Shown: piece after piece, positions 40,828-53,365 of the stretch | Numbering within the stretch: the first letter of the stretch is position 1 | Layout of the letters: every line of letters starts with the position of its first letter | DNA from: Stemphylium vesicarium | Taxonomy: Eukaryota > Ascomycota > Dothideomycetes > Pleosporales > Pleosporaceae | Assembly (NCBI GenBank): GCA_004380135.1 | Contig: QXCR01000086.1 | Coordinates: 1 to 64,000 of the forward strand | Direction of reading: 5' to 3' | Length of the DNA: 64,000 nucleotides | Notes under the pieces: generated by a model | Databases searched by the model: none | Told to the model about the DNA's origin: nothing | Seen by the model: the letters and a program-made list of their open reading frames with translations, nothing else | Program-made: the position numbers and the translations under genes

Positions 40828-43375
40828 GTACCGGGTCTTCGTGATGTCGGGTCTAAGTGTGGCTGCCAAATTCAAGATACAGGTAGTGAATGTGAACTTG
40901 AGGCGAAAAAAAACATAAACACGAATGCGCCCATAGTCCAGTGAAAAGTGAGGTGAATTCTGAGATTCAGTCCTGCTACCCAATGACGGTGGTTGTCTCG
41001 AAGCGCTACCACGTTTGCACACTCCCGGATCAGGAAGTACATGCGACGTGCCCTCAAATACGTGTAGGACGCAAGACCCCATGTCAATGCTGTCTCTGCG
41101 TTTTCGCGACGTGCGAATGGTATCCAGCATCTCTTTTGGTCTCTTTGAGATTAAAGACTTTGGTAAAATGAATGACTGCCGTCAAGGCCAACAGGATGTC
41201 CAGATCTGGCCACTCCCATTTACGCATTTGCAAGATCACTTCGGCCGGGGCCTGTCTCATTAAATTGGGGCGGCAACCACCAGACCAGATGACAGAACAA
41301 GTAAAAACCTGAAAAAACGGAGAGAAGGCACACAGGAAATGACCAAGACGGTAACTATTTTCCATTTGGACCGCTGAGCGACGCATCAATTGGCGGACTA
41401 GGGGATTGAAGTAGAAGAACACATTGACGTTGAGACGGAAAAACGCCGTTTCAGACCAGCGGCTAGCGACAACGAGACTGGAAACGCAAGAGACACAGAG
41501 AAGAACAGCCAAATGAAAATGGAAGCACAGGACATAGAGAGAGAAGTGAACACCAAAAGTGCATGATCACACCTTTCGCGGACAACGCAGCGAAAAGCGA
41601 CAGGAAAAAAATGGGAAAGGCCCAAGTCAGCTATCGACGACTGGGAAGCGCAATGATTGGGATACGGTCGGATCAGAGATGAGAATACCGAAGACAGTGT
41701 TCGAGATAAGGTCAACGGTGAACGCAATGCTATACAATATGTCATGGAGGCAGAGACAGACACGTGTCTAAAGCTCACGGTCAGTCCCGTAGTATTGGTC
41801 AGTCGCACGTCTATGTAGGTAGTCAGCCCATTCGGACATCGGTACGAGCAAGCCGAGACGGGGTCATCAAGTCCTGCATTCGGATGGATGACCATTCGGT
41901 ATGCCGAGTGCTGGACAGATAATTGCTAATCCTGTAGAAAGTGCAGCGAGAAAATGCATATTTCGCACACCGTTCGCTGCTGGCAGCCCAAGACATTCGG
42001 CTACGCACGAATGAAACTCGCGATTCATGCCACAATTGTCTTTGTCGCTTACCCCCGTTCCTAACAGTTGTTGTCACTCGCAACAATGACAACAATTGAT
42101 ACGTGGCAAGAATGCCGTCTTAAGTAGAGCTGAATCCGCCTTGGCGGATACAAAAGATGGGCTAATACAGTCTCGACCGATCGCAAGCCAGACACGTTAC
42201 ATGAATGTGCACCATACCGTCCGATGAACGAAAATGGTATTTAAGCTTCCCTGTAGGGTCGAGATATATCCGTCTTATTTTGATCCAGCGAAGTGAAGCA
42301 CAACTTGCGCTACACTGTCGATCATACGGCCATTCGTGTTGGCCTCAACGTATTTGACCAACAACCTAGGTATCCTTAGATCGGGAAAAGTAGAAACATC
42401 AGTGAACCTTGCTCTTCTGCATGATATTGCACCTACTTGACTCGCGATCATGCAGTCAAGGTATGTACTGCACAACCGAAGGAATGTGATTACGAAGCCA
42501 TTTCGTTTGACAGCAGCCAGACGGAAACCTCGGATTTCTGTTGTCGATGGATGTCAATAAAAGGCAAGCCAGCAGCAACTCCCGAGAAGGGTGTCATGCG
42601 AATACCGCAGATCGGTGTGCGGACGGTGCCGTAGGCGCCATTGTGTGCCACCGGTAGATGCGTGCTACAGTCATCACAGCGACTCGGGTAAAGCACGGCC
42701 TAGTGCGGTGAGGGATAATTAGACGTGGGTCGCTTTTCGGAGAGACACAAATGCGAACAGCGAGAGAAGCGGGAGCCAGGGTGTTGTGCTGAGCTGGGTC
42801 AAGATGCGGCGTGGTGATAGTGGGGCGGAGCGGCTTGCATTCGAGAACTGGTTAAGCGACCCCATCCATGGCACCCCGGAAGTTGGCGACTAAGGATAGT
42901 ACTCCCGAGCGGGGAACGTTGGCTCACGACCGGTCCAAAGACCCGTCGGCTCCATCGTTCGTGCATAGTTGCGCGATGCTAATTCCTTGGACCTGAAGGA
43001 TGTATGCAGGATGAATCGGTCATGGCAGCTGATAGGTCAATCTCCGATGGACGGGAAGATAGGCGAAAGCCACGCTGCAGCTGTGCCATACGCCAACATG
43101 CGAGCCGTGTTCGTTCGCGCAACATCGCGTATGCTTTCCTCGACGCGACCAATGGCCGTACTTTTGACTTACTGGGAGCGTTGCAAGATCATCCTTCAGC
43201 ACCAACATACTGATCGCTGGCAGTCGTGTAATGCAGTCTTCATGCTACCAGGGGCTATGCGTTAGTAATAACCACTACCCATGTCCATAACCCCCTATAA
43301 AGCTGTCCGAGCGAACGTGAATTGCGCGGAATTCACTCCGTAATCTCGCAACTTCCCATTGCGACCAAAACAGTC
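40828..43375. other. Gene-poor region of 2.5 kb
   Basis: No gene that I can support. ORFs at 41084-41512 and 41398-41895 (minus) read as Cys/Ser/Phe-rich shadows without domain signs. The right end should contain the monooxygenase promoter. Confidence 0.5.
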
Positions 43376-44707
43376 ATGGTAGGAACAATTAACAAACGCG
43401 TCGTGGTGGTATGTATGGCCCGGTATGATATGGTAGTCGCGACTGATTCCATCTACAGATCGGTGGCTCCATTGCCGGGCTCATGCATGCCTTGGTATTG
43501 AAGTCGCACGGTCACAACGTCGTCGTTCTCGAGATGCGGACCGAGCAACAGATGAAGGCTCGAGCTGCCGGCTTGAGCCTTTGGTCGAATGCTCACAAAC
43601 TTCTTCAGACCTACATTCCTGACATTGACCTGGATGACATCGTCATACGCAATCCGTCCTTCCCAATCATGGACAAGAATGGAAAGGTGTCGGTAGACGT
43701 GCCGATCACCGAGGACGTGCGCACTTCGTGCTGGGCGGGGATCCACGGCTTGCTCTGGATGGCATGTGAAAGAGACATTGACGGACATGGAACGGTGACG
43801 ATACAATGTGGAAGCCAAGTCACTGGCTTGACAGATCAAGGTGACCACGTCGTGGTTGCATACAAAAGCAAGGACGGTACCGAGGATGAGCTCGCAGCTG
43901 ATTTCGTCATCGGCGCGGATGGTGCACGTTCCCAGGTCCGTAGCATCGTGCTGCCCGACGTGAAGACGGAATACGTGGGATACCTGGCGTGGAGGTCGTA
44001 CTTCTCAGAGCGCGACGTGCCAGAAGAGTTGCGCTCAGTTGTCGATGGCAAGATGCCTCAATGCATGCTTGACGGTAGCTATCTTGTGGTGTACGTGTCT
44101 AACATGCTTTTTGGTACAACCACTAACAACAACGTTCAGGTACCTTTCGCCCAATGAGATTGGGAGCATGCGGCCAGGCGAGAGGGTAGTGGAATGGTGT
44201 TGGTACGATGCATGCGATGAATCATCGCCCACGTTTGCCGACTATATGACCGATGTAGAGGGCGTGCGACACAACTTCACAGTACCGTCGAATCAGCTTC
44301 GCCCGGAAGTTTGGGAGGCCCAACTCGAACGTAGAGATGCTAGTCTGTCCCCAATGTGGAGAAAGATCTTCCAGCAATCTCGCCCACCACTGCTGACGGC
44401 TATTCGCTCATTTGATAACACAAAGGCTTCCTTTTTCGGAAGCAAGCTGCTGCTGGTAGGCGAAGCGTTCATGCAGATCCGGCCTCACCTTGGCGCGAGT
44501 TGTGACATCCCAGCAATGTCGGCGCTGGCTCTACCAAGCGTCCTCAATGGGGGCATGGGCATGAAGGAATTGGAAATGAAAGTGGCCAAGCATGCGATGG
44601 AGAAGGCAATTGGGAGTCGAGCGACGGCCATCTTCGGTATGACAGGACAATGGCCGGACGGCTTCACAGCCGAAGGCGCAGCAGAATTTTCGCAGGAGAA
44701 CGAGTAG
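43376..44707 (+). CDS. FAD-dependent monooxygenase (PHBH-type)
   Basis: Exons 43376-43408, 43459-44090 and 44140-44707 join to 410 aa. The introns are 50 nt (GTATGT...ACAG) and 49 nt (GTACGT, CACTAAC, TCAG). The FAD fold starts KRVVVIGGSIAGLMHALVL and continues with VVVLEMRT. The second motif is ADFVIGADGARSQVRS. The region that should read GDA..H.P reads LLLVGEAFMQIRPH, so the usual Asp is Glu. LAWRSYFSERDVPEE and YLSPNEIGS fit dihydroxypyridine- or salicylate-type hydroxylases. Such enzymes hydroxylate aromatic or heteroaromatic compounds with NAD(P)H. No biosynthetic cluster surrounds it, so the substrate is unknown. Confidence 0.87.
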
Positions 44708-45580
44708 AGCGCGGTTCGAGCTACGTACAATTAATTCGTGAAATTGCGCAAGAAAAAAGAATGCTCCCTTAGTAGAGGTACCTAAAGAATCATGCGGGCG
44801 ACGTAATACGACCCCACAAACTAACTCGCCTACGCTAGCAGTTGGTGTTATCGTTTTAAAACTTCATAAAACATGTACATTGCAAAAGCTAAATAGAGCA
44901 AAGTTAAGGTATATATGCACTTAACATATTTAATAAGTTCTAAAGGCGTAGGTGATTAAAAGTGTAGCGGCCTTATAGCCTCGTTTACGCAACCCTTTGT
45001 TTTGTTACATGGACGTCTAAAACAACTCGCATGATGAGGTGAAATCAGATTCTCGAGGGAGTGTGACTCTTCAGAATCAATGTGAGATCTCTCTCGTACT
45101 TTTCCCGGTGGAAACTTGAATCGTGTTTGTACAGATAGCCAAACGATACCTTCTGTGCAACGGTGTTGTTATTCAGTCCAAGGTCGCGAGAATACCAGCC
45201 ACGACGCGAAATGCGTCTCATTCTAGATACATCTACCCAACCAGGCCCTCCATTATCTGCTCTTCAGCTGGTCACAACAAGTATCATTCCCACACGCGTG
45301 CGCTCAGCGGCGGTGTCGCGGTGAGATGCTTTGGCGAGCCCCTCAGTCGATTGACATGGGGCTGTGCAGGATTCGCGTATGGAATACGCCGTATTGGCGG
45401 CTGAGAAAACAGTAAGCTCAGCGCAACACCAAGATAGTGCCTAGGAAGCTAGTGAAGCTAGCACGACTACATCACATCGTCAAGGGAAGGTAAACGTGTG
45501 TGATCAAAATGTATTGTTCGTTTTGTCATGTCATAGGTATCATTATCATTCACTATATACAACGCTTAATCAAGCCGGGC
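44708..45580. other. Intergenic with an AT-rich patch
   Basis: Nothing coding seen. 44840-44970 is clearly AT-rich with many TA dinucleotides, possibly a RIP-affected repeat remnant. No terminal repeats were found. Confidence 0.45.
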
Positions 45581-47170
45581 TTACAAAAGCTGAAGAGTGA
45601 CCTTGCCGCCTTTGACGCCCTTGCGGACGACAGGATTGCGAATGCTCCTCTTCGCAGTGCCGTTAGCAGGTACGCGTTCGGGGATTCCCTCCCAAGAGGT
45701 AGCGTAATGAGCAACAGCGGCAGCAATGCCGCGGGAGTGCAGAAGCCAAGCGTCCTGGTTAAGGTTGGTGACGTTGTCAGCAGCCTGGTGGTAGTTCTGG
45801 TCAAGGATCTCTCCTGCGACACCACCCCAGATAGCCTGCTCCTCGACAGTCTTGACCTCGTCGGCACCGGTGGTGGTACCTCCAGCGGGGATGTTGGCGT
45901 CAAGGAAAGGACCGTAGTCGGAACGACCGTTGAATTCAGTTTCGTTGCTAGGAATATTGAGTTCCTCAAAGTATCCTGCAAAGAAGGCCTCGATATCGGC
46001 ACTTCCAGCGGGGCCGCTCAGACCATACGCACTACCGTCACCGTCGTAGATCTGGTGAACGTAGTTAGGCGACGCGATCATATCGAAGTTCAGGTAAGCG
46101 CGGACGTCAAGGGCTGCCTCGGGAGACAGGCTTTCGACAAAGAAGGTAGAGCCGAGAAGACCAGACTCCTCCCCAGACCAGAAACCGAAGCTGACAGCGT
46201 TGTTGACATTGTACTTGGCAAGAGACTTGGCGACGTTTAAGATAGCAACGGTTCCAGAGCCGTCGTCGTTAATACCAGGACCAGCGCCAACAGAGTCGGT
46301 GTGAGCACCGAGCCAAAGCTGGTTGTTCTTGTCTCCACACTTGCTGGTAGCAAGAACATTGTTTGTGGTGATAACTTGGACATCGGTTAAGACATCTAAT
46401 GTACCAGTGACAGCAATACCGCCAGCGACCTGGGCAATGATAGCCTGACCCTCTGCTTGAGAGAGGGTTACACTCGCAACGTAGTCACCCTCGGGACGGG
46501 GAGGAGGACCAAGAGTGGCGCTAATTGTGCCTGGGACATTATTGTAGATGATGGCACCCACGGCACCAGCGCTGCCAGCGAGCGCGGACTTCAATCCAAA
46601 CTCGCAGGTACCACGCGAGATGAGCGCAATGGCACCAGACACCTCCGCAGGAAAGTCGGAGGCCTCGCAACCGAGGTTGTTGACAGGAATGATGGGTGCG
46701 GAAACGAGACCTGAAGTAGAAGCGGAGTACTCAAGAATAGTGGAGTTGATCGCACGTCCGTCGATGGTGAATGCGTTGAGAGTGCCGCTCAACATGACGT
46801 AGTTAGAGAAGGGTTGAAGTGTCACATCGTAGTACGAAGTAGATTCAAGCTCCTTCTTCAGCCATTTTACGGTGTCGTTGTGAGCCTGTCCTCCCATGAT
46901 CCTGTTACGGGCTGGGTAGCTGTAGGCAAAGTCCTCAAGCTGCTGAGCACCCCTCATCAACTTCTTGATGGTGATGTCCTTCTCCAGAGCATCCTACAAG
47001 ATCTTTAGCATGTTGAAACGCGATCGTGAATAATTCAAGGCGCTTACCTTGGTAACCAAGGGCTTCTTGGGGCATGGCTTAGAGTTATGGCCATCCTGGC
47101 GTCCCCTGAGTTCCGTAGGTATGGCCGACGCACCAACTGCGAGAGCTGCAAGACCGAGAGTAACCTTCAT
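45581..47170 (-). CDS. Secreted M28 aminopeptidase with PA domain
   Basis: Exons 47170-47048 and 46993-45581 join across a 54-nt intron (GTAAGC...GTAG) to give 511 aa. The signal peptide is MKVTLGLAALAVGASA. A protease-associated insert (about 130-250) includes ALISRGTCEFGLKSALAGSA. The M28 zinc ligands are in order: LWLGAHTDSVGAGPGINDDG (His and Asp), WSGEESGLLGS (catalytic Glu pair), AYLNFDMIAS (Asp) and DQNYHQAADN (last His). This is the Leu/Lys aminopeptidase type (LAP2-like) common in filamentous fungi, releasing N-terminal residues from peptides outside the cell. Several N-x-S/T glycosylation sites are present. It stands alone between gene-poor stretches. Confidence 0.92.
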
Positions 47171-49243
47171 ATTGACAAAGCTGTTCTATCTCGGGCGGTT
47201 GAGATGGTAGAAGCAAGCTGCGGCTGTGTCATTCATCTGGAGTGCGGATTGAAGCCTTTATATATGTTCGCTCCAACCATCGACCGGGCGTGCGTGTGTA
47301 ACCATGCACAAATCCCGTAGACCTGTTCCCTAACTCGAGAGTGCCGCTATCGAGTGCAATCCTGCAGCAATCGCGTGCACTCGCAATCGTTCTCGTGTCT
47401 GCCAAGCATTTCAATATCGACCATCTCTTATCATTCGTTTACGGCTGCTCCACAGTTCATGCTTGATTTAGCAGCTGGTAAAGACAAGCCGCGCCAATGC
47501 CTGCTTCTTTCTGGTAGACACTCTGGGCAACGCCTGGGCGTGCCTGATAGTGGCGCTCAGATGCAAGGCTCCTGAGGTTCGATTGGAGAGTCTACTCATG
47601 TGGGTAGATGTCGGCGGAGGCAAGCTCCCTTCCGCCAAGACGGCCGGATGGACGCTCTTTAGGAAGGTGGCCATGACTGGCTGCGGAAGCGCGGAAACAC
47701 CGCTCTGCAGCCTTGTAGAAGCGAATGTGTATCGCGGAACATCGAAAGACTCTCTTTAAGCTACGTCCTGTCGCCTCTTCCTTTAGAGTTTTCGCATCGT
47801 GCGAGTCGGACAGGTGATCTTATGCAAACGCATGTCGAAGTTGATGGCCGAAAGCACGGCAGGCGTCGCTAAGGTCCCTGGAAAATGGGGCTTTGGCTCG
47901 TGCCCGCTACCGTCTTAGCGCGCGTAGTGCATAAGGTCGCTTAACGCTCTACATTCCCAGCTCCCTACATTAAGTCCTATTTTGCGCATCTTTCGCATGC
48001 GTGCATTAACGATAATCACCAAGGTCAAGACCTGAGTTTGAATCCGATTAGAGTGCAACTGTTATGGCTGCATGAGAAATAGAAATACGCGTATCTTCCC
48101 AAAATATTACAGATCTGACGGCCTGGGTGACCATGGGCGAAATTCAATACGAATTAGTATTGCACACAGGAAGGTTAAGGAAATGTCAAGTATTAGAGGG
48201 AAGCGTGGAGTGTATACCGTCGGAACGGTCAATGCGGTCAATATGACCCCTGCCTGGACACACCCAGACCGTAAGGCTTCACATTTGCTGACTGAAGTAA
48301 AGCTGGATTGCGATTTGGTATATGGCTAGCATATCCGAACCTCCGGGTGCTGTTGATCCATGTGGCTAGGCCCGACTCGCCAAAAGATACAAACAAGCTT
48401 TCGGTAACTTCATCATCCCGACTCTACCAAGACATGTTCTACACTCTTTCCACCACGTGGTAGCCCATCGCCTCTCGTATTTTATGCCAAGGACACAGCC
48501 AAGCCAGCTTTGACGATTGATAGGTAGCCATAAATTTTTCGCTTCGATCCGGTATTACACTACAGAGTATTCTAGAAAAGGCAGGCGATGAACGATGCCG
48601 AGGTTCATCAATCACATATCAAATATCACTACACATTCATCCACAACCATAATGTATACGACTCTCCTAATACTGTTCTCTACTACTTCCCTTGGTCTTA
48701 TCCAAATCTTACCCTTGGTATCCACCAAATTATCCACCTACAACTATCGAAAACGATAATGTATACCTCCCGCCTTGCATGCTAGACTCATGAACAACTA
48801 CTAACATTATACCACAGCATCTTTCTGCTTGTCTAGATGACGACAACGAACGGAAAAGAGTAACATCTCACCACCAACTCTGGCATGATCAGATCTGGCC
48901 AGCTCAGTGCTTTCCTCTCGTCCAAGGATCTACAAGATAGAACCGGACGCGGATTATCTCTCTTGCAGTCTGGCTCTGCAGCTAATTCTCTAGATTGAAG
49001 TGCTGCTAATTAATCTATACGAGCACCTCGAGGTCACAGTCCTCAACAAGCAAGTCAAGCCGTCCATCTTCAGAGGCCCACTTACCTATCTAGGTAGGAG
49101 TTTAACTGATGTAGGAAACTGCTAGGCTCGAATAGGTAATCAAGCAAGTCAATCTGGACTATCTAAGCCCCACTTAATTGCTTGTTGCGGAGTCTACTCA
49201 AGGTGAAAACGGCTGGACAGGAGCGGCATCCAACATGGAGTTA
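47171..49243. other. Gene-poor region of 2.1 kb
   Basis: No gene supported. 48540-48800 is AT-rich with low complexity. A GTTTGAATCC motif near 48036 was examined as a tRNA T arm and rejected. The right end abuts the Tc1-type element. Confidence 0.5.
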
Positions 49244-49301
49244 CAGTACTAGGTCAAAAGTTTCGCGCGCCAAGCTCCGATCGGCCGCAACACCACACTT
49301 T
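49244..49301 (+). repeat. Left terminal inverted repeat of the Tc1-type element
   Basis: It starts after TA. Outer CAGT, the 14-nt block GTCAAAAGTTTCGC and inner CACCACACTTT are shared with the right end. Confidence 0.85.
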
Positions 49302-49382
49302 TGCAAATGCTCTTTTTAGTGATGACTCCACCAAAACTGTATAGTTTTGCATGTTTAAAGCGCGCGATTTCATTGTTAATAG

Positions 49383-50510
49383 CTAATATCTCGTCTGCCA
49401 ACCTCTGGCTTTAATACAAGCTTTAATACGGCGTGGCATGGACATGATAAGGCGTCGGATCAAGCTGCCGGGGATGGCCCGCCAGCACTTTTTCAGTGCG
49501 TTGCAGAACCCATCCCACTCTTCTTCTGCCCTGTTGATGTTGTTGTACTGCGGGTATTGAGTGAATACAAGCTTCTTGAGGTGCCACCAGAGGTGCTCGA
49601 TTGGGTTGAGATCTGGTGAGTATGGTGGCCATCCGATCGCTCGAATGTGGTGAGTTTCCATGAAGCTTGCCACCACGCGCGCGGTGTGTATGCTCGCGTT
49701 GTCATGCATAAATAGCTGAGAATCTCTCCAATAAGGCAGAAGACCTTGCTGCAAAACTTGTATGTAGCTTTGGGCGCTGTAACCACCGTGGGGAGCATTG
49801 AGATCTCGCTGCATTACGATGAGATCACTCCGTCGAGGACGCCCGCGTTCATCAAGCCATATAGACGCTCATACCATTTGTGCGGGCTTGCGCGCAGTCG
49901 ACAGCTCCGTAAGCATCCTCTGATTCCATTTCTCATTATCGTAGCGAAAGCACCACTCAGTTGTGTTGCCTGAGCCCTTCTGGATAGAGCACTCGTCAGA
50001 GAATTTGAGTATGCGGCGATGCCACGGGTAACCGCGATACTCACGAGCGAACAACAAGCGTGCGCGCGCACGTTGTGGGGTAAGTTTTGGACGCTTTTTG
50101 CAACGCGCGTGTACTAAACCAGTCTTTTTAATAACCCGATACAGTGTGGAGCGGCTAGGTGGCTTCGATGGGGTGCTATTGGGTGGGTGGACTTGTGCTA
50201 CTTCAGCCAGTTCTATATAGCTTATCTTGGGATTTTTTCGGATAGCGCGATACACCAATTTACGCGCATATCTCGATAGTATTTGTGGACGCCCACTGCG
50301 AGGTTTATCTTGCGTTATGCCCATAGTAGTGACCTTTGCGCGAAGGCGTCAGATTGCTAATGCTAATCGCCCGCACGCGTTCGCGACTTCCTGGACTGTA
50401 CAACCACTATTTAGCATACTAATAGCAATATTGCGCTACGCAGGACTTATATTTGGCCCACGGCGCACATTTAATGATACTTCTCGTCCAAAACAACGCG
50501 GTGTTAACAT
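49383..50510 (-). pseudogene. Tc1-type (DD34E-like) transposase with three nonsense codons
   Basis: One frame runs from ATG 50510 (MLTPRCFGREVSLNVRRGP) to the stop at 49383, 376 codons, with no frameshift. It is broken by TAG 50436-50438, TGA 50349-50351 and TGA 49869-49871. The N-terminal helix-turn-helix region includes ISMLNSGCTVQEVANACGR. The second HTH follows DKPRSGRPQ. The catalytic residues are in LKFSDECSIQ (first Asp), LFMHDNASIHTA (second Asp) and SPDLNPIEHLWWHLKK (Glu). The stops correspond to CAG, CGA and TGG codons, each one C:G to T:A change away, consistent with RIP. All catalytic residues survive, so decay may be recent. Confidence 0.9.
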
Positions 50511-50537
50511 AGTTGTGGTGGGTTGAAATTGTATTGA

Positions 50538-50594
50538 AAGTGTGGTGGGGGAAAATATTACGCTAGTGTGGGCGAAACTTTTGACGCGTCACTG
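50538..50594 (-). repeat. Right terminal inverted repeat of the Tc1-type element
   Basis: An inverted copy of the left end with the same three conserved blocks; bases 5-9 from the tip differ. Confidence 0.85.
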
Positions 50595-50809
50595 TATCTG
50601 GTATCAAACCCGACATGACCATGAATCCGACATTTGGTAACTTCTACTGCGGTGAAAATGGGCCCATTCAGCTGTTTAGCAGAACCTCGGAATTCTCTGC
50701 TCGAACAGTTAATAGGACAAATACCACGGTCGAAGTTGTGGACTACTCCTCAGCTATTCCGAAATGGTCTTGGTACTCTCCGAAACAAGTCAAACTAGGT
50801 GGTAACATC

Positions 50810-52790
50810 TCACCCCCGCTTCTCCGGCCACCTTGTAGCCTTGTCGAACTCCACCCATTCCTTGGCACTGAACGTCTTCCGTGCGCTATCTTTGATCTCA
50901 GCGAACACCTCGAGCGCCCGATCGTAGTCTTCATTAGCCGTCCACCTGTCTCTAGTCACAAACCCCTGCATCCTGTCCCAGAAATCCGCACATTCGTTCT
51001 AGCCCTCGCCGTCTTGATGATGCCCAATCTCCGCCGTGAAATCGATCAGACAGGGCGTATCCGGCGAGATCTCATCCCAGTGTCTGCAGCATATAATCGC
51101 GTTAGTGTTGCCTTGTCGCATGGAAGCTTAACAAAAAAAAGGACTAGTACTCACCGCGCCACTCTAATCAAACACTGTCTATGCGGTATCAAACTCCCCT
51201 TCCACGTACCCCCCGCCATATCCATGATATCCCGTCGATTCTGCTTCTGCGGGACTCTCTCAATGCTCTCAAGCAGCGCACTCAAATCCTTGGAATGAGT
51301 CTCATGTGTCAGCAGCACAAGCGTTTTCTCAACCTGCGACCAAATCCTCGCTTCTTTTTCTTTGTTAGTGAGCGTTTCAAAGTATTTTGGAAGATCAAGC
51401 ATCATTTCCCCGCTATATTGTACCAGCTGCGGATGGCGCGCCTGCAGGAATCGCGGACCGATCCAGCAATCCCACCAGTCAATGATGCTGGAGATGCGAT
51501 TGTTTTCGACGAAGATGTTTTGGGTGATGTCCCATTGCCATAGCGTGGAGCTGGAAAGACTGCCCTGGAGTATGAGGTATGTTGCGACTTTCAAGAACTT
51601 TTCGTACAGCGCAATGTGCGCGGATGGGTTACGCTGGTCTTCTGACACAACAGTGAGACCTCTTTGCGGCTTGGATTTAGCGTGCTGAGCGTGCTGAGCT
51701 AGCCAGGCGATTTCGCACTTGCCAATTGCTTGAAGGTACGAGGTTGGGCTGGTCCCTAGATTGTGTTAGTCGTCGTCGCGTTTGGGTTGCGAGTGAAAGT
51801 CTACAAGGCCTGCGATCGATGGACATAGATGCCCGCTCCGCGTGCCAGAAGTCTTTCTCGGTGACTGGCCCAATGACAAAACGGTTCTCAACATCTTGCT
51901 TCAGCCATAGTGGTACATCTCCAGCCACAATTGCTTTCTCACACCCCGGGAACGCGTCGCTCGCGAGATACAAATTACCGTGTCTATTCCCCCATTGGCG
52001 ATGATCCCAGTCTGCGCTAGGCTCGAATAAACATACCGTGTAAACTCCACGGACGAGAACTTGCTCTGAATCGTGGTAATGTCCTTGATGACCTTCACCA
52101 CATTAGTGAATTCCATATCGCCCCAAACCACTCTGAGCCGCGTCCTTCGAGCTTCTTCCACAAGCATATACTCTGATCCCACTGGATTATCGACAACCCC
52201 ACTCCAAGCCAGCACCTTTGGCACAGGAATCTCAAGCACGGTACGAGCCTGCACCAAACTGTTAATAGCCGTAATCTCCTCGACCAAAAATCCCAACGAC
52301 ATACAAAGTCCATACTCGCAACCTCCGACGCCAAAATTAACCTTGTCGGTCCAATGTTCGGCACCGGCACTCGCGCAATCACTACCAGGCCATTATCCAT
52401 GACAAGGCGAAACATCTTGTAAGACTGTCCGTCTGCTATTTTACTCATGGATTTGCATTCTCCCGCGCCCACGCTCCCACACGCAACTCGTTGGAGTGCT
52501 GGGACATCGAATCGCTTGTACCGCTTGCGAAGCTGTTCCTCCTCATCCCAGAGCCAGCGGCCGCTGGTATAGCGGTAGAACTCTTCGTAGTCATCGTTCC
52601 GAGAAGACGCCACTGATGTGGTGTATTTTCTGTTAAAGTTCACCGGTTTGACTTTTGCCACGCAGAGTGACGACAATTCAGACGGCAGTTCATAGTCGAG
52701 AACGCTGACGAACCGCAATCCTGAAGGTGTGCGAGGTGCCAGAGAGCAAATGCGGCGTAGCAGACGAGGTCCACGATACAGGTATGCCAT
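50810..52790 (-). pseudogene. AIM9-like aminoglycoside-phosphotransferase-fold protein, broken
   Basis: Exons appear at 52790-52305, 52248-51805, 51755-51155 and from 51083, with good splice sites (GTATGT, GTAGAC, GTGAGT donors; CACTAAC branch in the last). The start MAYLYRGPRLLRRICSLAP looks like a mitochondrial presequence, and YTSGRWLWDEEEQL is the AIM9 family hallmark. ASEVASMDF-ARTVLEIPVPK is restored by intron 1. The frame breaks inside exon 2 at a G5 run (51989-51993) before NLYLASDAFPG. The catalytic HxD motif reads TLWQWDITQNIF, with His replaced by Gln. TAG at 50999-51001 cuts the C-terminal helix, which continues open to a stop at 50810-50812. Sequencing error could explain the G-run, but not all three defects. 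Confidence 0.75.
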
Positions 52791-53365
52791 GCCCCAAAAT
52801 GGCAGAGTAGGGCAGGAACGGACGAATTAAGGGATGCGGAACGAGAACTAGGACGAGGAGCGCAGAGCAACGGAGTGATGGAATGAGTTAGCGGAGTGAC
52901 GGAGCAGCGGAGTGGTAGAGTAACAAGGGTCCGGGTTCTGATGTTCCATGCCTGCAGGTATCTAGTGCACGGACACGGTAACAAACCCCTACCCAAAGTT
53001 GTACGAATTGCTGACCAAAAATACCTCATTTGGTAAGCTCCTACCCGCCATGATTAGTCTTCCTAGACTCTTTCGCATTCGGTTTCGCTCACCTCTCACT
53101 ATGGGCCCTCCCTATAGATCTGCGCGGCGATAGCAATTCATATCGCCGAGATGGAAAATCCCAGTGTCTTCTGTTTTTCTTTTCGCCTTCGGAATGAGAA
53201 AGGGAAGGGCCGTTTATTATGGTAAGCCGCTATTTGAGCGGACGATCAGTCTAGGCTGGGATGGACGTAGAAGTGAGGTAGCTTGTAACTTGATACATAT
53301 ATCGTTAGAAAGCTGTCCGCACATTAGGTTCTCTAGTCATCACCACCTGCATTACTCTCTTAACC
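52791..53365. other. Intergenic with degenerate GGAGTGA repeats
   Basis: Imperfect copies of a CGGAGTGA-like unit occur at about 52866-52920. No gene seen. The right part should hold the hydrolase promoter. Confidence 0.5.

Larger units (their letters stand above)
49244..50594 (-). mobile_element. Tc1/mariner-type DNA transposon, 1351 bp, both ends present
   Basis: The element begins CAGT at 49244 and ends ACTG at 50594, each end flanked by TA (49242-49243 and 50595-50596), the Tc1/mariner target duplication. The terminal inverted repeats are about 57 bp and imperfect. They share CAGT, then GTCAAAAGTTTCGC at 49253-49266 and its inverse at 50572-50585, then CACCACACTTT at 49291-49301 and its inverse at 50538-50548. 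One transposase frame fills the interior on the minus strand. Confidence 0.9.

Noticed and set aside
41084..41895. Minus-strand ORFs of 142 and 165 codons
   Set aside because: Overlapping frames rich in Ser/Cys/Phe with no domain, splice structure or start context.
48025..48060. GTTTGAATCC as a possible tRNA T arm
   Set aside because: The flanking bases do not pair as a T stem and no acceptor or D arm is found.
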